64,000 nucleotides of DNA from Rhodococcoides kyotonense (GCF_900188125.1 NZ_FZOW01000004.1:124001-188000), one strand, 5' to 3'. Shown: positions 35,651 through 44,928, numbered from the stretch's first letter. Notes: generated by a model not told the origin, from the sequence alone. Made by a program: numbers and translations.

Positions 35651-36984
35651 GACGCCACCCGCTGACTGTCACGCACGAACGACGGCGTCCGCAGCCCCAG
35701 ATTCTCGCGCAGCATCGAACCCGTGTACTCGGTACGAAACCGGCCGCGCCGCTGCAGTTCCGGGACGACGTGGTCCGCGAAATCGTCGAATCCGCTGGGG
35801 AGGACGTCGGGCATGACGTTGAAACCGTCGGCGACACCCGCGTCGACCCATTCGACGATGGAATCCGCGATCTGCTCCGGCGTACCGGTGACGATGCGAT
35901 GACCCGCGCCACCGCCGAAGCGGCGCAACAACTGTCGGACCGTGAGGTGTTCGCGTCGAGCGAGACCGAGCGCGATGCGGTAGAACGTCTGGGACCCGCC
36001 CGCCTCGTCGGGATCCTTCAGCAGATCCCACGGCAACTGCTCGTCGAGCGCGAGTGCCTCGACCGGAACGCCGAGTTGCCCGGCGAGCCGACGGAGTGCG
36101 TATCCCGGAGGCAGGAGCTCATCGAGCAGGTCACGACGCTCACGCGCTTCCTTCTCCGTGCTGCCGACCACCGTCGACAGCCCCGGCAGAATCACCACCT
36201 GGCTCGGATCGCGACCGAGCGCTGCGGCACGACGCTTGACGTCCTGGTAGTACTCGCGCGCCTCCTCGATGGTCTGCGACGCCGTGAAGATGACCTCCCC
36301 GACCTGAGCAGCGAGCGCACGACCGTCCTTCGATGCACCGGCCTGCACGAGCACTGGTTCACCCTGCGGAGACCGAGGGACATTGAGCGCACCGGCCACC
36401 GAGAAATGCTCACCGACGAAGTCCGCGTCGTGAATCTTGGTGGTGTCGACGAAGTGCTGCGTCGCCTTGTCGCCGACCAGCGCGTCGGGTTCCCAACTGT
36501 TCCAGAGCGTGCGGACGACGTCGACGAATTCGGCGGCACACCGGTAGCGATCACCGTGGTCCGGTTCCCCGTCGAGCCCGAAGTTACGTGCCGCTGCCGC
36601 GCCTGCAGTGGTCACGACGTTGAACCCCGAACGCCCCTTGCTCAGCACGTCGAGAGTCGCGAGCCGCCGCGCGACGTCGTAAGGATCGTTGTACGACGAC
36701 GACAGCGTGCCGATCAGCCCGACGTGGGTCGTCGCGGCCGCGATCGCCGCCAGCACGACCGTCGGCTCCAGGCTGTTGAACGGCCGGTGCCGCACGTCCT
36801 CACCGAGCACCGGACCGTCGGCCAGGAACACCGCGTCGAGCTTGGCCGCCTCGGCCTTACGCGCGATGGACACGTAGTGTGCGATGTCGAACGACGCGAA
36901 CGGATCGGTTCCCGGGTACCTCCATGCTCCCCCGAAGACCCCCGAATTGAGGATGTTGACGTTGAGATGCACCTCGCGTGGCAT
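35647..36984 (-). CDS. NtaA/SnaA/DszA-family FMNH2-dependent monooxygenase
   Basis: This 445-residue protein is another full-length family member. LNSGVFGGAWRYPGTDPFA opens it, LDAVFLADGPVLGEDV, LATLDVLSKGRSGFNVVTTA and SPQGEPVLVQAGASKDGRA are its main blocks, and RFRTEYTGSMLRENLGL is its tail. The insert EQLPWDLLKDPDEAGGSQTF resembles CmoJ/NtaA members. Its ATG shares a base with the TAA of the acyl-CoA-dehydrogenase-like gene upstream (TAATG). A DszC-like enzyme followed by DszA-like enzymes recalls the order of steps in sulfone-type desulfurisation, but substrates are not known. Confidence 0.92.
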   Translation of the reverse strand: MPREVHLNVNILNSGVFGGAWRYPGTDPFASFDIAHYVSIARKAEAAKLDAVFLADGPVLGEDVRHRPFNSLEPTVVLAAIAAATTHVGLIGTLSSSYNDPYDVARRLATLDVLSKGRSGFNVVTTAGAAAARNFGLDGEPDHGDRYRCAAEFVDVVRTLWNSWEPDALVGDKATQHFVDTTKIHDADFVGEHFSVAGALNVPRSPQGEPVLVQAGASKDGRALAAQVGEVIFTASQTIEEAREYYQDVKRRAAALGRDPSQVVILPGLSTVVGSTEKEARERRDLLDELLPPGYALRRLAGQLGVPVEALALDEQLPWDLLKDPDEAGGSQTFYRIALGLARREHLTVRQLLRRFGGGAGHRIVTGTPEQIADSIVEWVDAGVADGFNVMPDVLPSGFDDFADHVVPELQRRGRFRTEYTGSMLRENLGLRTPSFVRDSQRVAS

Positions 36985-38165
36985 TACTCGTCCCTCCCTG
37001 CATCGAGCGCGCTACGACCAAGAGCCGCTAGAACGAAATCGCTCTGCGGGAAATGAATTCGCCCGACCATCGCGTTGCGGTGATGGCGTTCGAGCGGATT
37101 CGACCGGGACAGACCGGGATTACCGGTCAGGTCGAGTGCCGATTCGGTGATGCGGATGGCCGTCGTCGTCGCGACGTGCTTCGCGAGCCCCGGCAGCGAC
37201 GTGTCACCGTCACCGAGAGTCGCGACGGCCTGGCGCAGTAGCGCGCGCGACGTCTGTAACTGGGCCTCGATCTCTCCGACGCGATCGTGGAAGCGCGGAA
37301 CGGTCGCCAACGACGCGCCGAGGGCCGTCGGGACGCGAGTGTGCAGATACCGTACGAGCCAGTCACGCGTCGCGATGGACACGCCGTTGTAGTTCGCGGC
37401 GAGCAGCAGCGGAAGCGCCTGCCTGCCCGCATTACGGAGTTTTGCGGTGCCGCCCTGTGGATCACGGATGTCGACGAGCCGACTGCCAGGAACCCGTGTG
37501 CCGTCGAACAGAACGCCCTGCGTGTCCGACGCGCGGAGACCGAGATGGTCCCACGTCGGCAGCACGGTCCAGCCCGGGGTGTCGTTGTCGAGCAGGAACG
37601 TCGCTATCCGCGGATCGGGCTCGGTCGTGCTCGCCGTGACGGTGATCCACCGCAGTCCGGAAATGCCGGTGCCGTATGCCTTTTCACCGGTGATGATCCA
37701 CGAACCGTCGTCCTGCAGCTCGGCCGTCGTCGCGGGAATGCCGCCGCGCGACAGGCTGCCCAGATCACGTTCGACGGCAAGGCCGTTGATCAATGCGCCC
37801 TCGGTGACGGCGGTGCGGAACACCGCCTCCTTCAACTCGGCCGGCCACGGACTGTCCTCGCGCTGCACCGTCAGGTGATTCGTGTAGTTCCACTGCAGAA
37901 TCAGTCCGACGGACGGATCCGCCGCACCGACCCGCTCGACGACCTCGACCGCGTCGGCGACGGTTCCGCCCAGCCCGCCGAACTCCGTCGGCACCGTCAG
38001 CGCCTGGGCCCCGATGGTGTGCAACCGAGCGAAAGCCTCGTGCGGGAATTGCGCAGTGCGGTCGTGTAATTCGGCGCGTGATGCGATGAAGCTCAGTACG
38101 TCGGCGAACCGGTCCTCGTCGAGCAACGTCGCCGAGGAGCGGCGTTCCTCTGTTTCGATGCTCAT
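36984..38165 (-). CDS. Acyl-CoA-dehydrogenase-fold flavoenzyme, DszC/SfnB-like
   Basis: This 393-residue protein has the acyl-CoA dehydrogenase fold, with blocks ALTVPTEFGGLGGTVADAVE, LILQWNYTNHLTVQ, DDGSWIITGEKAYGTGISG and LGLRASDTQGVLFDGTRVPG, plus an all-helical C-terminal part ending PLERHHRNAMVGRIHFPQSD. The usual catalytic Glu position of true dehydrogenases is not obvious. The RHHRNAMVGRIH stretch near the end fits the monooxygenase branch (DszC, SfnB). It is the first enzyme gene after the LysR gene in the 12 kb operon. The second such flavoenzyme in the window, at 24-25 kb, is only distantly similar. Confidence 0.85.
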   Translation of the reverse strand: MSIETEERRSSATLLDEDRFADVLSFIASRAELHDRTAQFPHEAFARLHTIGAQALTVPTEFGGLGGTVADAVEVVERVGAADPSVGLILQWNYTNHLTVQREDSPWPAELKEAVFRTAVTEGALINGLAVERDLGSLSRGGIPATTAELQDDGSWIITGEKAYGTGISGLRWITVTASTTEPDPRIATFLLDNDTPGWTVLPTWDHLGLRASDTQGVLFDGTRVPGSRLVDIRDPQGGTAKLRNAGRQALPLLLAANYNGVSIATRDWLVRYLHTRVPTALGASLATVPRFHDRVGEIEAQLQTSRALLRQAVATLGDGDTSLPGLAKHVATTTAIRITESALDLTGNPGLSRSNPLERHHRNAMVGRIHFPQSDFVLAALGRSALDAGRDE

Positions 38166-38183
38166 GAACTCTCCTTCTGATTG

Positions 38184-39101
38184 TTACGAAGCCAGGCCGA
38201 CGTCGGCCACATCTGGTCGGACGCGCTGGCGGAACGCGCGTATCGCAGCCGCGACGGCGGGACGTTCGATGGAGGCTTGCCGGTAGGTGACACCGATCCG
38301 GCGCGCCCCGTCGACGATCGGCGCAGCGACCAGATGGCGGAATCTGTCGGGCACCGAGATCTGCGGGACGATCGTGACCCCGAAACCTCGGTCCACCATC
38401 TCGGACATCATCGCGAAACTGCCACTGCGGTGGCCTATTCGAGGCGTGAATCCTGCTTGACGACAACTGAACATGATGGACGAGATCGACGGCGCCCCGT
38501 CCGGTGCGGCGATCCAATCCGCATCGGCGACGGCGGCGAGGCCGTCGATGGCGATGCGCTCGCGCCACTCGGGCGGTGTGAGCAGCACGAGCGGGTCACT
38601 GAACAGGTAGTCCGTCGTCATCCCCGACGGCAGATCGGCGGCACCGAACGAGTACGTGTACGTGATCGCGAGGTCCACCTCCTGTTGCCGCACCGCCGGA
38701 ACGGAATCGATCGGCATCGAGTCGACGAGACGTACCCGAAGGTCGGGGTGCTCGGCACCCAGCTGTGTCGCGACGGGCAACGCCAGTTCGGACATCGCGG
38801 TACTGAAGCACGCGATCTTGAGCACACCGGCGATGGTGTCACCCGTTGCGGCGACGGCACTTTCGGCCTCTTCCAGTGCCGCCAGAATTCTCGCGGTGTG
38901 GTCGACGAGGACACGTCCGGCACCCGTCAACCGCAACACCCGACCGTCACGTCTGGTCAGTGCCGCGCCGACTTCCTCTTCGAGGATCCGGAGCTGTTGC
39001 GACACTGCTGATGTGGTGATGCCATGCTGTTCCGACACTGCCGTCATCGTCCCGCGCTCGGCGAGATCGCGAAGCAACACCAGCCTCCGGACGTCGTACA
39101 C
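38184..39101 (-). CDS. LysR-family transcriptional regulator
   Basis: This 305-residue protein begins with a LysR winged helix: LVLLRDLAERGTMTAVSEQH, then GITTSAVSQQLRILEEEVGA as the recognition helix, and RLTGAGRVLVDHTARILAAL. A periplasmic-binding-like effector domain follows (IACFSTAMSELALPVATQL, VDLAITYTYSFGAADLPSG, VDRGFGVTIVPQISV). The GTG at 39099-39101 is needed to keep the first helix and lies one base after the ATPase stop. It sits inside the operon between transporter and enzyme genes, so it probably senses the imported compound or its sulfur product. Which of the palindromes it binds is unknown. Confidence 0.93.
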   Translation of the reverse strand: MYDVRRLVLLRDLAERGTMTAVSEQHGITTSAVSQQLRILEEEVGAALTRRDGRVLRLTGAGRVLVDHTARILAALEEAESAVAATGDTIAGVLKIACFSTAMSELALPVATQLGAEHPDLRVRLVDSMPIDSVPAVRQQEVDLAITYTYSFGAADLPSGMTTDYLFSDPLVLLTPPEWRERIAIDGLAAVADADWIAAPDGAPSISSIMFSCRQAGFTPRIGHRSGSFAMMSEMVDRGFGVTIVPQISVPDRFRHLVAAPIVDGARRIGVTYRQASIERPAVAAAIRAFRQRVRPDVADVGLAS

Positions 39102-39102
39102 G

Positions 39103-40761
39103 TCAGGCCACCACCACGGACGCGGAACCAGGCACGGCGTCGAGAAGCGAGCGCGTGTACGGATCCGACGGACTCGCGAACACGTCGGCCACTGCGCCTG
39201 CCTCGACGACCTGACCCGTCCGCATGACCGTCACATCGTCGGCGACGAGGCGTACGACGCTGAGGTCGTGCGTGATGAACAGGTACGCCAGGCCGAGCTC
39301 CGCCTGCAGGTCCACGAGCAACTGCAGGATCTGCGCCTGCACCGACACGTCCAGGGCCGAGACTGCTTCGTCGAGAACGAGCAAACGCGGATCCGCAGCG
39401 AGAGCTCGGGCGATCGCGACACGCTGACGTTGCCCACCGGACAGTTCGGCGGCCCTCCGGTGCAGATACGACCCGTCGAGTGCGACCGACGCCAGCAACT
39501 GTTCGACGCGATCACGCCGCGCTGCCTTGTCTTTCACCGATCCGAACGCGATGAGCGGCTCGGCAACGATCTGTTCGACGCTGAACTTCGGGTCCAGCGA
39601 GGAGAACGGGTTCTGATAGACGAGTTGGATTTCGCGGCGGAAGGGCCGGAGCGCCCGGTGGCGTAGTCCGCTGAGAACCCCGTCGACGTCGCGACCGTGG
39701 AAGGTGACGGTGCCTTCGTCTGGAGCGGCCAACCCGACGGCAATGCGTGCCAGCGTCGACTTGCCTGCCCCCGATTCACCGACGATGGCATGCGTCGTGC
39801 CCGCTCGTACGACGAGGGATGCGTCGTCGACTGCCGTGAACGCGGCCCCTCTCCCGGCGGAGAAGGTCTTCGTGACGTGATCGATCTCGAGTACGGCAAC
39901 GCGTCGGTCGACGGCGACGGCGTCCCGTGTCGGGTCGAGCCGGGCCGTCCTGAACGTCGGAGCGGCCGCGAACAGCCGCTGTGTGTACTCGTTCGTCGGC
40001 GCGGTCAGCACGTCCGACGTGGCACCGTGCTCGACGATCGCGCCGTCCTTCATGACGACGACACGATCCGCCCGATCCGCCGCCACGCCGAGATCATGGG
40101 TGACCAGGAGAATTCCCAGCCCCAACGTGTCACGGAGGTGTGCGAGGTGGTCGAGGATGACCTTCTGGACGGTGACGTCGAGCGCCGACGTCGGCTCGTC
40201 GGCGATCAGCAGCTTGGGATCGCTCGCCAGTGCGACGGCGATGAGCACGCGTTGCTTCATACCGCCGGACAGCTCGTGCGGGTACTGCTCGTAGACCCGT
40301 TCGACGTCCTTCAGACCCGCCAAGCGCAGCTTCTCGAGGACGAGTTCTCTGGCCTGCGTCGACTCGGCCTGGCGGTGCAGTCGAATTGCTTCGAGGACCT
40401 GAACGCCGACCCGTTTGACGGGATTGAGCGACGTGCCGGGATCCTGCGGCACGAACCCGACGAACGGCCCGCGCAGCTGCGCGAGACTGCGATCACGCCA
40501 GTCTGTGGTGTCGAGACCGCCCAGTGAGATTCGCCCGGACTCGATCTGCGCCGACGACGGCAGCAGCCGCAGTGCGGCGTGCACCGTCGTACTCTTTCCC
40601 GAGCCCGATTCGCCGACGACGGCAACGAATTCACCGGGTTGCACGGTGAGGTCGAGTCCGCGGACCGCCTGCTTCGTGCGACGACCGGTGTACGCGACCT
40701 TCAGATCCTCGATCTGCAGTAGCGGCGCTGTGGGATCGACTGTGATCTGCTTCCGACGCAT
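39103..40761 (-). CDS. Peptide-type ABC importer, fused double ATPase
   Basis: This 552-residue protein has two ABC domains. The first has Walker A GESGSGKST near 50-58, VPQDPGTSLNPVKR and ELSGGMKQRVLIAVAL. The second has GESGAGKSTLARIAVG, YQNPFSSLDPKFSV and LSGGQRQRVAIARAL, followed by TYLFITHD-type switch sequence and PYTRSLLDAVPG. I choose the ATG at 40759-40761 because GGGGAG precedes it by ten bases. A GTG three codons upstream overlaps the permease stop (GTGA) and is a fair alternative. It is the last transporter gene before the LysR gene. Confidence 0.93.
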   Translation of the reverse strand: MRRKQITVDPTAPLLQIEDLKVAYTGRRTKQAVRGLDLTVQPGEFVAVVGESGSGKSTTVHAALRLLPSSAQIESGRISLGGLDTTDWRDRSLAQLRGPFVGFVPQDPGTSLNPVKRVGVQVLEAIRLHRQAESTQARELVLEKLRLAGLKDVERVYEQYPHELSGGMKQRVLIAVALASDPKLLIADEPTSALDVTVQKVILDHLAHLRDTLGLGILLVTHDLGVAADRADRVVVMKDGAIVEHGATSDVLTAPTNEYTQRLFAAAPTFRTARLDPTRDAVAVDRRVAVLEIDHVTKTFSAGRGAAFTAVDDASLVVRAGTTHAIVGESGAGKSTLARIAVGLAAPDEGTVTFHGRDVDGVLSGLRHRALRPFRREIQLVYQNPFSSLDPKFSVEQIVAEPLIAFGSVKDKAARRDRVEQLLASVALDGSYLHRRAAELSGGQRQRVAIARALAADPRLLVLDEAVSALDVSVQAQILQLLVDLQAELGLAYLFITHDLSVVRLVADDVTVMRTGQVVEAGAVADVFASPSDPYTRSLLDAVPGSASVVVA

Positions 40762-40766
40762 GCCGT

Positions 40767-41654
40767 TCACTCTCCCCATGTCTTGCTGATGCGGTTGGTC
40801 GCGAGAACGACTGCGGCGATGACGATTCCGGGGAAGATCGCGATCCATGGATATGTCGCCAGGTAGTCGCGACCCTCCGAGACGGCGAGGCCCCATTCGG
40901 GTTGCGGCGGCGGGGCGCCGTATCCGAGGAATCCCAACGCAGCGACGGCAAGGATGGCCGACCCGCATTCGAGGGCGGCCAACGAGAACACCGCGGCACG
41001 TGAGTTGGGTAGCACGTGGCGGAACACGACACGGCCGAAGCTTGCGCCGGAACCGTATGCAGCTTCGACGTATTCGCTTCGCGCGACCTTGAGCACCTCC
41101 GAGCGCATGACGCGGGCGAAGGCAGCGATGGCCGTGATGCCGACCGCGAACGCGACTTCGAGCGTTCCGTACCCGAGCGCGGTCACGACCGTCATCGCGA
41201 GCAGCAGGCCCGGAATGGCAAGCAGCACATCGACGAATCGCATGACGATCGCATCCGTGCGGCCGCCGATGAATCCGCTGAGCAGTCCGATCACCGATCC
41301 GACGATCAGGCCGACGAGGACCGCGAGCAGTGTCGCGGACAACGTGGTCGACGTCCCGTGGATGACGCGTGCAAGCAAGTCGCGTCCGAGGCGATCGGCA
41401 CCGAACGGGTGGGCGAGGCTGGGCGGGGCGAAACTCGCGTCGATGTCACTGTCGTACGGGCTCTTCGACGTGAACAAACCGGGAACGAACGCCCACGCGA
41501 TGACGGTGCCGACGACGATCCACGACAGCACCAACCCCGGTGCGGCCAGTGCCCTGCGCAACAAGGGTTCTCGGGCTCGCTCCGGCGCGACCGGTGATGC
41601 CTGCGGTTCCTCGAGTGTGGCGTCGTCGAGCACACGTACGTCGAGTGTGGTCAC
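40767..41654 (-). CDS. Peptide-type ABC importer permease (DppC-like)
   Basis: This 295-residue membrane protein has the DppC plan: a charged N-terminus, a first helix near 38-60, PPSLAHPFGADRLGRDLLAR, the coupling loop EAAYGSGASFGRVVFRHVLP, and the diagnostic GFLGYGAPPPQPEWGLAVSE. It ends ATNRISKTWGE. The start is a GTG at 41652-41654 that overlaps the stop of the DppB-like gene as GTGA. It forms the channel with that protein. Confidence 0.93.
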   Translation of the reverse strand: MTTLDVRVLDDATLEEPQASPVAPERAREPLLRRALAAPGLVLSWIVVGTVIAWAFVPGLFTSKSPYDSDIDASFAPPSLAHPFGADRLGRDLLARVIHGTSTTLSATLLAVLVGLIVGSVIGLLSGFIGGRTDAIVMRFVDVLLAIPGLLLAMTVVTALGYGTLEVAFAVGITAIAAFARVMRSEVLKVARSEYVEAAYGSGASFGRVVFRHVLPNSRAAVFSLAALECGSAILAVAALGFLGYGAPPPQPEWGLAVSEGRDYLATYPWIAIFPGIVIAAVVLATNRISKTWGE

Positions 41655-42628
41655 AGCGCTGCCTCCTTGACACGGACGGGCCTGGTCTCGATGCCGGCTC
41701 TAGCCTTCAGCCGCGGATCGAGCAGAGGGTAGATCACGTCTACGACAAAATTGATGACGACGAACACCAGCGCCGCGAACACGACGATGGCTTGCACCAA
41801 CGGCACGTCCTGTGTGCGCACGGCACTTTCGGCGAGCCTGCCGAGGCCGGACCTGGAGAAGATGGTCTCGACGATCACCGCACCCGCAAGAAGATTCCCG
41901 ACGACCACACCTGCGATCGTCAGAGCGGGCAGGCTTGCGTTCTTGAGCACTTCACGCGTGAGCAGCCAGAATCGAGTGCCGCCCTTCGCAGCGGACACCG
42001 TCACGTACGGGGCCTGCAGCCCGAGCGTGATGTTCTTCAGCAGCAGCTGCGCGATGGGCGCCGACACCGGGATGGCGAGCGTGACAGCAGGCAGAATCAA
42101 CGACGTGAGTCCGCTGTTGCCCATCGGCGGGAACCATCGCAGTTGGAACGAGAAGATCTGCAGCAGAACCAGTCCCACGAGGAACACCGGCACCGACACT
42201 CCCGCAGCCGGAACGACCGCGATGAGGTTGGCCAACCAGCGATGGCGAGTGTACGACGCCGTCAGCGCGACGGCGAACGCGATCACGACGGCGATCACGA
42301 GCGCGGCAGCAGAGAGAACGAGCGTCTGCGGCAACACCGCCATGATCATCGACCACGCTTGCTCACCGGTGCGGACGGACTGACCGAAGTCTCCCTGAGC
42401 TGCGGCGAGCAGTCGATCGAAGTACTGCACGACGAGAGGGTCGTTCAGTCCGAGCGATTCCCTCACTGCCTCTTGTTGTTCCAGCGAGATCGATGCGGTG
42501 TCGTTCGGGTCGAACATGACGTCGACAGTGTCGTAGGGCAGAACCCAGAGCAGCACGAACGTGATCGAGTACGCCGCCCAGATCACGAAGATCGACTGCC
42601 CCAGTTTCGAGAGAACGTAACGAGTCAT
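41651..42628 (-). CDS. Peptide-type ABC importer permease (DppB-like)
   Basis: This 325-residue membrane protein has a first helix near residues 10-32, the outer loop DTVDVMFDPNDTASISLEQQ, the coupling loop VSAAKGGTRFWLLTREVLKN, and AGAVIVETIFSRSGLGRLAE before the last helix. It ends YPLLDPRLKARAGIET. GAGG lies five bases before the ATG, and the gene begins eight bases after the binding-protein stop. It belongs to the 12 kb operon. Confidence 0.93.
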   Translation of the reverse strand: MTRYVLSKLGQSIFVIWAAYSITFVLLWVLPYDTVDVMFDPNDTASISLEQQEAVRESLGLNDPLVVQYFDRLLAAAQGDFGQSVRTGEQAWSMIMAVLPQTLVLSAAALVIAVVIAFAVALTASYTRHRWLANLIAVVPAAGVSVPVFLVGLVLLQIFSFQLRWFPPMGNSGLTSLILPAVTLAIPVSAPIAQLLLKNITLGLQAPYVTVSAAKGGTRFWLLTREVLKNASLPALTIAGVVVGNLLAGAVIVETIFSRSGLGRLAESAVRTQDVPLVQAIVVFAALVFVVINFVVDVIYPLLDPRLKARAGIETRPVRVKEAAL

Positions 42629-42635
42629 GTCAGCC

Positions 42636-44342
42636 TCACCTCGGATCCAGCCAGGTGTCGTAGAAGACGTTGCGCGACTGCGCCTCGTACTCCACGTTGT
42701 GTACCGACGGGCTCACGGCCGTGACCTGGGCTGGGTTGTAGACCGGCACGCTGAGGACGTACTTGTTCAGCAGGAAGTCCTGTGCCGTCGCGGATGCCTC
42801 GGCACGCTTGTCCGGATCGAGCGTCGCGCTGACGGCGGCCAACGTGTCGACGGCTTCCTGATAGATCGGGTTGTCCTTCTGAATGCGAGATGCGTTGGTG
42901 TACAACGGCGAATACGTCTGCTCCAGCACCGACACGTCGCCACGGCTGGTGTTCGCGGCAGTGATGTTCCACGTGTTCTGCTGCTTCGACGCGGCCGTGT
43001 AGTCCGGAATCGGAAGCACGTTCAGCTGCAGATCGATTCCGACCTCTTTCAGGTTCTGCTGGATCAGCTCGTAGGCCGGCTTGTTGATGACCAGGTTGTT
43101 GATGCCGAGCAGCTTGACCGTCAGCTTCTGGCCGTCCTTCTCGCGGATGCCGTCGGAACCTTCCTTCCACCCTGCGTCGTCGAGGATCTGCTTGGCCTTC
43201 TCCTGGTCCTCCGTCAGGTCGGAGCTGCAGTCCTTCCACCCGGGAACGCGCTCGGACAGAACGGAACTGGAGATCTTGTAACTGTCGGTCAACACCGTCT
43301 TCTGCAGCGCGTCACGGCTCCAGCCGAGTTTGATCGCCTCGCGGACCGACTGGTCGTTGGTCGGGAACTGATCGGTCTTGAAGTCGAAGGCGATGTCGCG
43401 CCCCGGAATCAGCTGCGGCACGATGCGGTATCCAGCTGCGGTGAGAGGCTGTTCGTCGGTCGAGTTGACGTCCAGGATGGCGTCGACGTCACCCGATTGC
43501 AACGCACCGGTACGCACACTGGCCTCGGGGATGACGTCGATCTCGACGGTGTCGAGGTAGGCGTCACCGTTGTGTTTACGGCTGGCCGGCGCCCAGTTGT
43601 ACCCCTCGCGCTTCGTCAGCACGGTCTTCTGCTGGTACACATGCTCGGTCACCGTGAACGGGCCGGTCGTGACGATGTTCTGCGGCAGCGCGCGGTCGGC
43701 CTTGTTCAGTTGCAACGTCGAATGCCCGACGATGCCGGAGAAGTAGTGCGAAAGTGCCTGCAGGAAGCCCGCACTCGGACGGTCGAACGTGACCTTCGCC
43801 GTGTACGGATCGAGTGCGACGGTGTTCTGGTAACCGACCCAGTACGCGGTGACGGCCGGAATGTTCAACGCCTCGTTGCCTCGGCCGAGGATGTCGAAGT
43901 TCTCGACCACCGAATTCGCGTCGAACTTGGTTCCGTCGTTGAACGTGACGTCGTCGCGCAGGTGGAACGTGAATTCGGTCAGGTCGTCGTTGATTTCCCA
44001 GGACTTCGCGAGCCACGGTTCGATCGCGCCGGTCTCCGGATTCTGGTAGGTCAGTTTGTCCGCGGTGTTGCTCGTGATCAGCGACTCGGGATAGGAACCG
44101 CCCGAATGAGGATCGAGGTTCGCGGGTGCGTCGAGCAGGGCGAACTTCAGAGTGCCGCCCGACACCGGCTCACCTGCGTCGGCATCGTCGTTCGGGCTCG
44201 CGACGGTCGACGCCGCGCATCCGGTGAGCAGCAACGATGTTGCCGTGACAGCGGTGAAGAGAAGATGGATGCCCCGACGTCGTGAAGGTCGTGGTGTGGA
44301 TTGTCGTCCGGACATGGACGTGCGGAAGCGCCGAAGCGTCAT
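42636..44342 (-). CDS. Peptide-type ABC importer substrate-binding lipoprotein (family 5)
   Basis: This 568-residue protein has a long, basic N-terminal region, a hydrophobic stretch and lipobox LLTGC with Cys42. SBP family 5 blocks follow: AIEPWLAKSWEINDDLTEFT, RDDVTFNDGTKFDANSVVEN and SVREAIKLGWSRDALQKTV. Its tail (VHNVEYEAQSRNVFYDTWLD) closely resembles the tail of the gutted gene at 52.2 kb. The ATG at 44340-44342 is preceded by GAGGAG at ten bases. It is the first gene of the 12 kb operon and the best guide to that operon's ligand, which is unknown. Confidence 0.93.
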   Translation of the reverse strand: MTLRRFRTSMSGRQSTPRPSRRRGIHLLFTAVTATSLLLTGCAASTVASPNDDADAGEPVSGGTLKFALLDAPANLDPHSGGSYPESLITSNTADKLTYQNPETGAIEPWLAKSWEINDDLTEFTFHLRDDVTFNDGTKFDANSVVENFDILGRGNEALNIPAVTAYWVGYQNTVALDPYTAKVTFDRPSAGFLQALSHYFSGIVGHSTLQLNKADRALPQNIVTTGPFTVTEHVYQQKTVLTKREGYNWAPASRKHNGDAYLDTVEIDVIPEASVRTGALQSGDVDAILDVNSTDEQPLTAAGYRIVPQLIPGRDIAFDFKTDQFPTNDQSVREAIKLGWSRDALQKTVLTDSYKISSSVLSERVPGWKDCSSDLTEDQEKAKQILDDAGWKEGSDGIREKDGQKLTVKLLGINNLVINKPAYELIQQNLKEVGIDLQLNVLPIPDYTAASKQQNTWNITAANTSRGDVSVLEQTYSPLYTNASRIQKDNPIYQEAVDTLAAVSATLDPDKRAEASATAQDFLLNKYVLSVPVYNPAQVTAVSPSVHNVEYEAQSRNVFYDTWLDPR

Positions 44343-44356
44343 TGCGGAAGTACTCC

Positions 44357-44392
44357 TCGGGATGTGCAGAAAGGTCGGGATGTGCAGAAAAG
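44357..44392. repeat. Two tandem 18-base repeats in a 5' leader
   Basis: TCGGGATGTGCAGAAAGG at 44357-44374 is followed at once by TCGGGATGTGCAGAAAAG. The pair lies 15 bases before the binding-protein start in the 369-base gene-free stretch 44343-44711. It could be a direct-repeat operator or a leader element. The rest of that stretch holds the palindrome at 44613 and no convincing gene. Confidence 0.6.
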
Positions 44393-44612
44393 ACAGTGAA
44401 GGCTTGTGATTTCAGCGAACCCGACATCGGCAGGAGTGCACCGGAAACGGGCGATCGACGTTCACGGGCACTCCTCTCCACCGCTCGGCGCGCGACATCT
44501 GCACGTGCGCTTCACAATTCGTTCAGAATTTCTGAAGACTCGCGGCGATGTCGTCATTGTTCACTTCATGCTGATGCACGAGTGTGCTCTGCGCGGCGAA
44601 GGAAGACCACAC

Positions 44613-44636
44613 TTCGAATCACGGTGATTCTTCGAA
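44613..44636. promoter_or_regulatory. ATCA-N3-TGAT palindrome at 44.6 kb (best copy)
   Basis: TTCGAATCACGGTGATTC followed by TTCGAA contains the fullest form, GAATCA-CGG-TGATTC. It lies 76 bases before dodecin and about 270 bases before the divergent importer gene, so either or both may be controlled. Confidence 0.6.
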
Positions 44637-44711
44637 TCGGTTTCGAAACGCGGCGAAAGGGAGAACCATCGAGTCGGAACGAATCACGAGACTCGAAGAG
44701 AAGGGGACAAC

Positions 44712-44918
44712 ATGAGTGACAACGTCTACCGCGTCACGGAGATCGTCGGAACGTCGACGGAGAGCACCGATGACGCGGTCCGCAAGGCGATCGCCCGTGC
44801 GAGCACGACTCTCAACAACCTCGACTGGTTCGAGGTCGTCGAGACGCGCGGGCACATCGAGAACGGGGCGATCGCCCACTTTCAGGTGACGGTGAAGGTC
44901 GGCTTCAAGCTCGAGTAG
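44712..44918 (+). CDS. Dodecin (flavin-binding storage protein)
   Basis: This 68-residue protein is a clear dodecin. [20 protein letters not shown], then [40 protein letters not shown] and the final KLE follow the family closely, including the tryptophan that stacks on the flavin ring. Dodecins form hollow 12-subunit shells that bind riboflavin, FMN or FAD, or CoA in some bacteria, and buffer free flavin. The ATG at 44712 follows AGAAGGGGACAAC. Its place among at least ten FMNH2-dependent enzymes, behind the island's best palindrome, suggests a flavin-buffering job for this system. Confidence 0.95.
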   Translation: MSDNVYRVTEIVGTSTESTDDAVRKAIARASTTLNNLDWFEVVETRGHIENGAIAHFQVTVKVGFKLE

Positions 44919-44928
44919 GGGCTTCGCC

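Noticed and set aside
42627..44285. Plus-strand frame opposite the family 5 binding protein
   Set aside because: The minus strand has a lipoprotein signal and family blocks; the plus frame is Val/Arg/Asp-rich noise.
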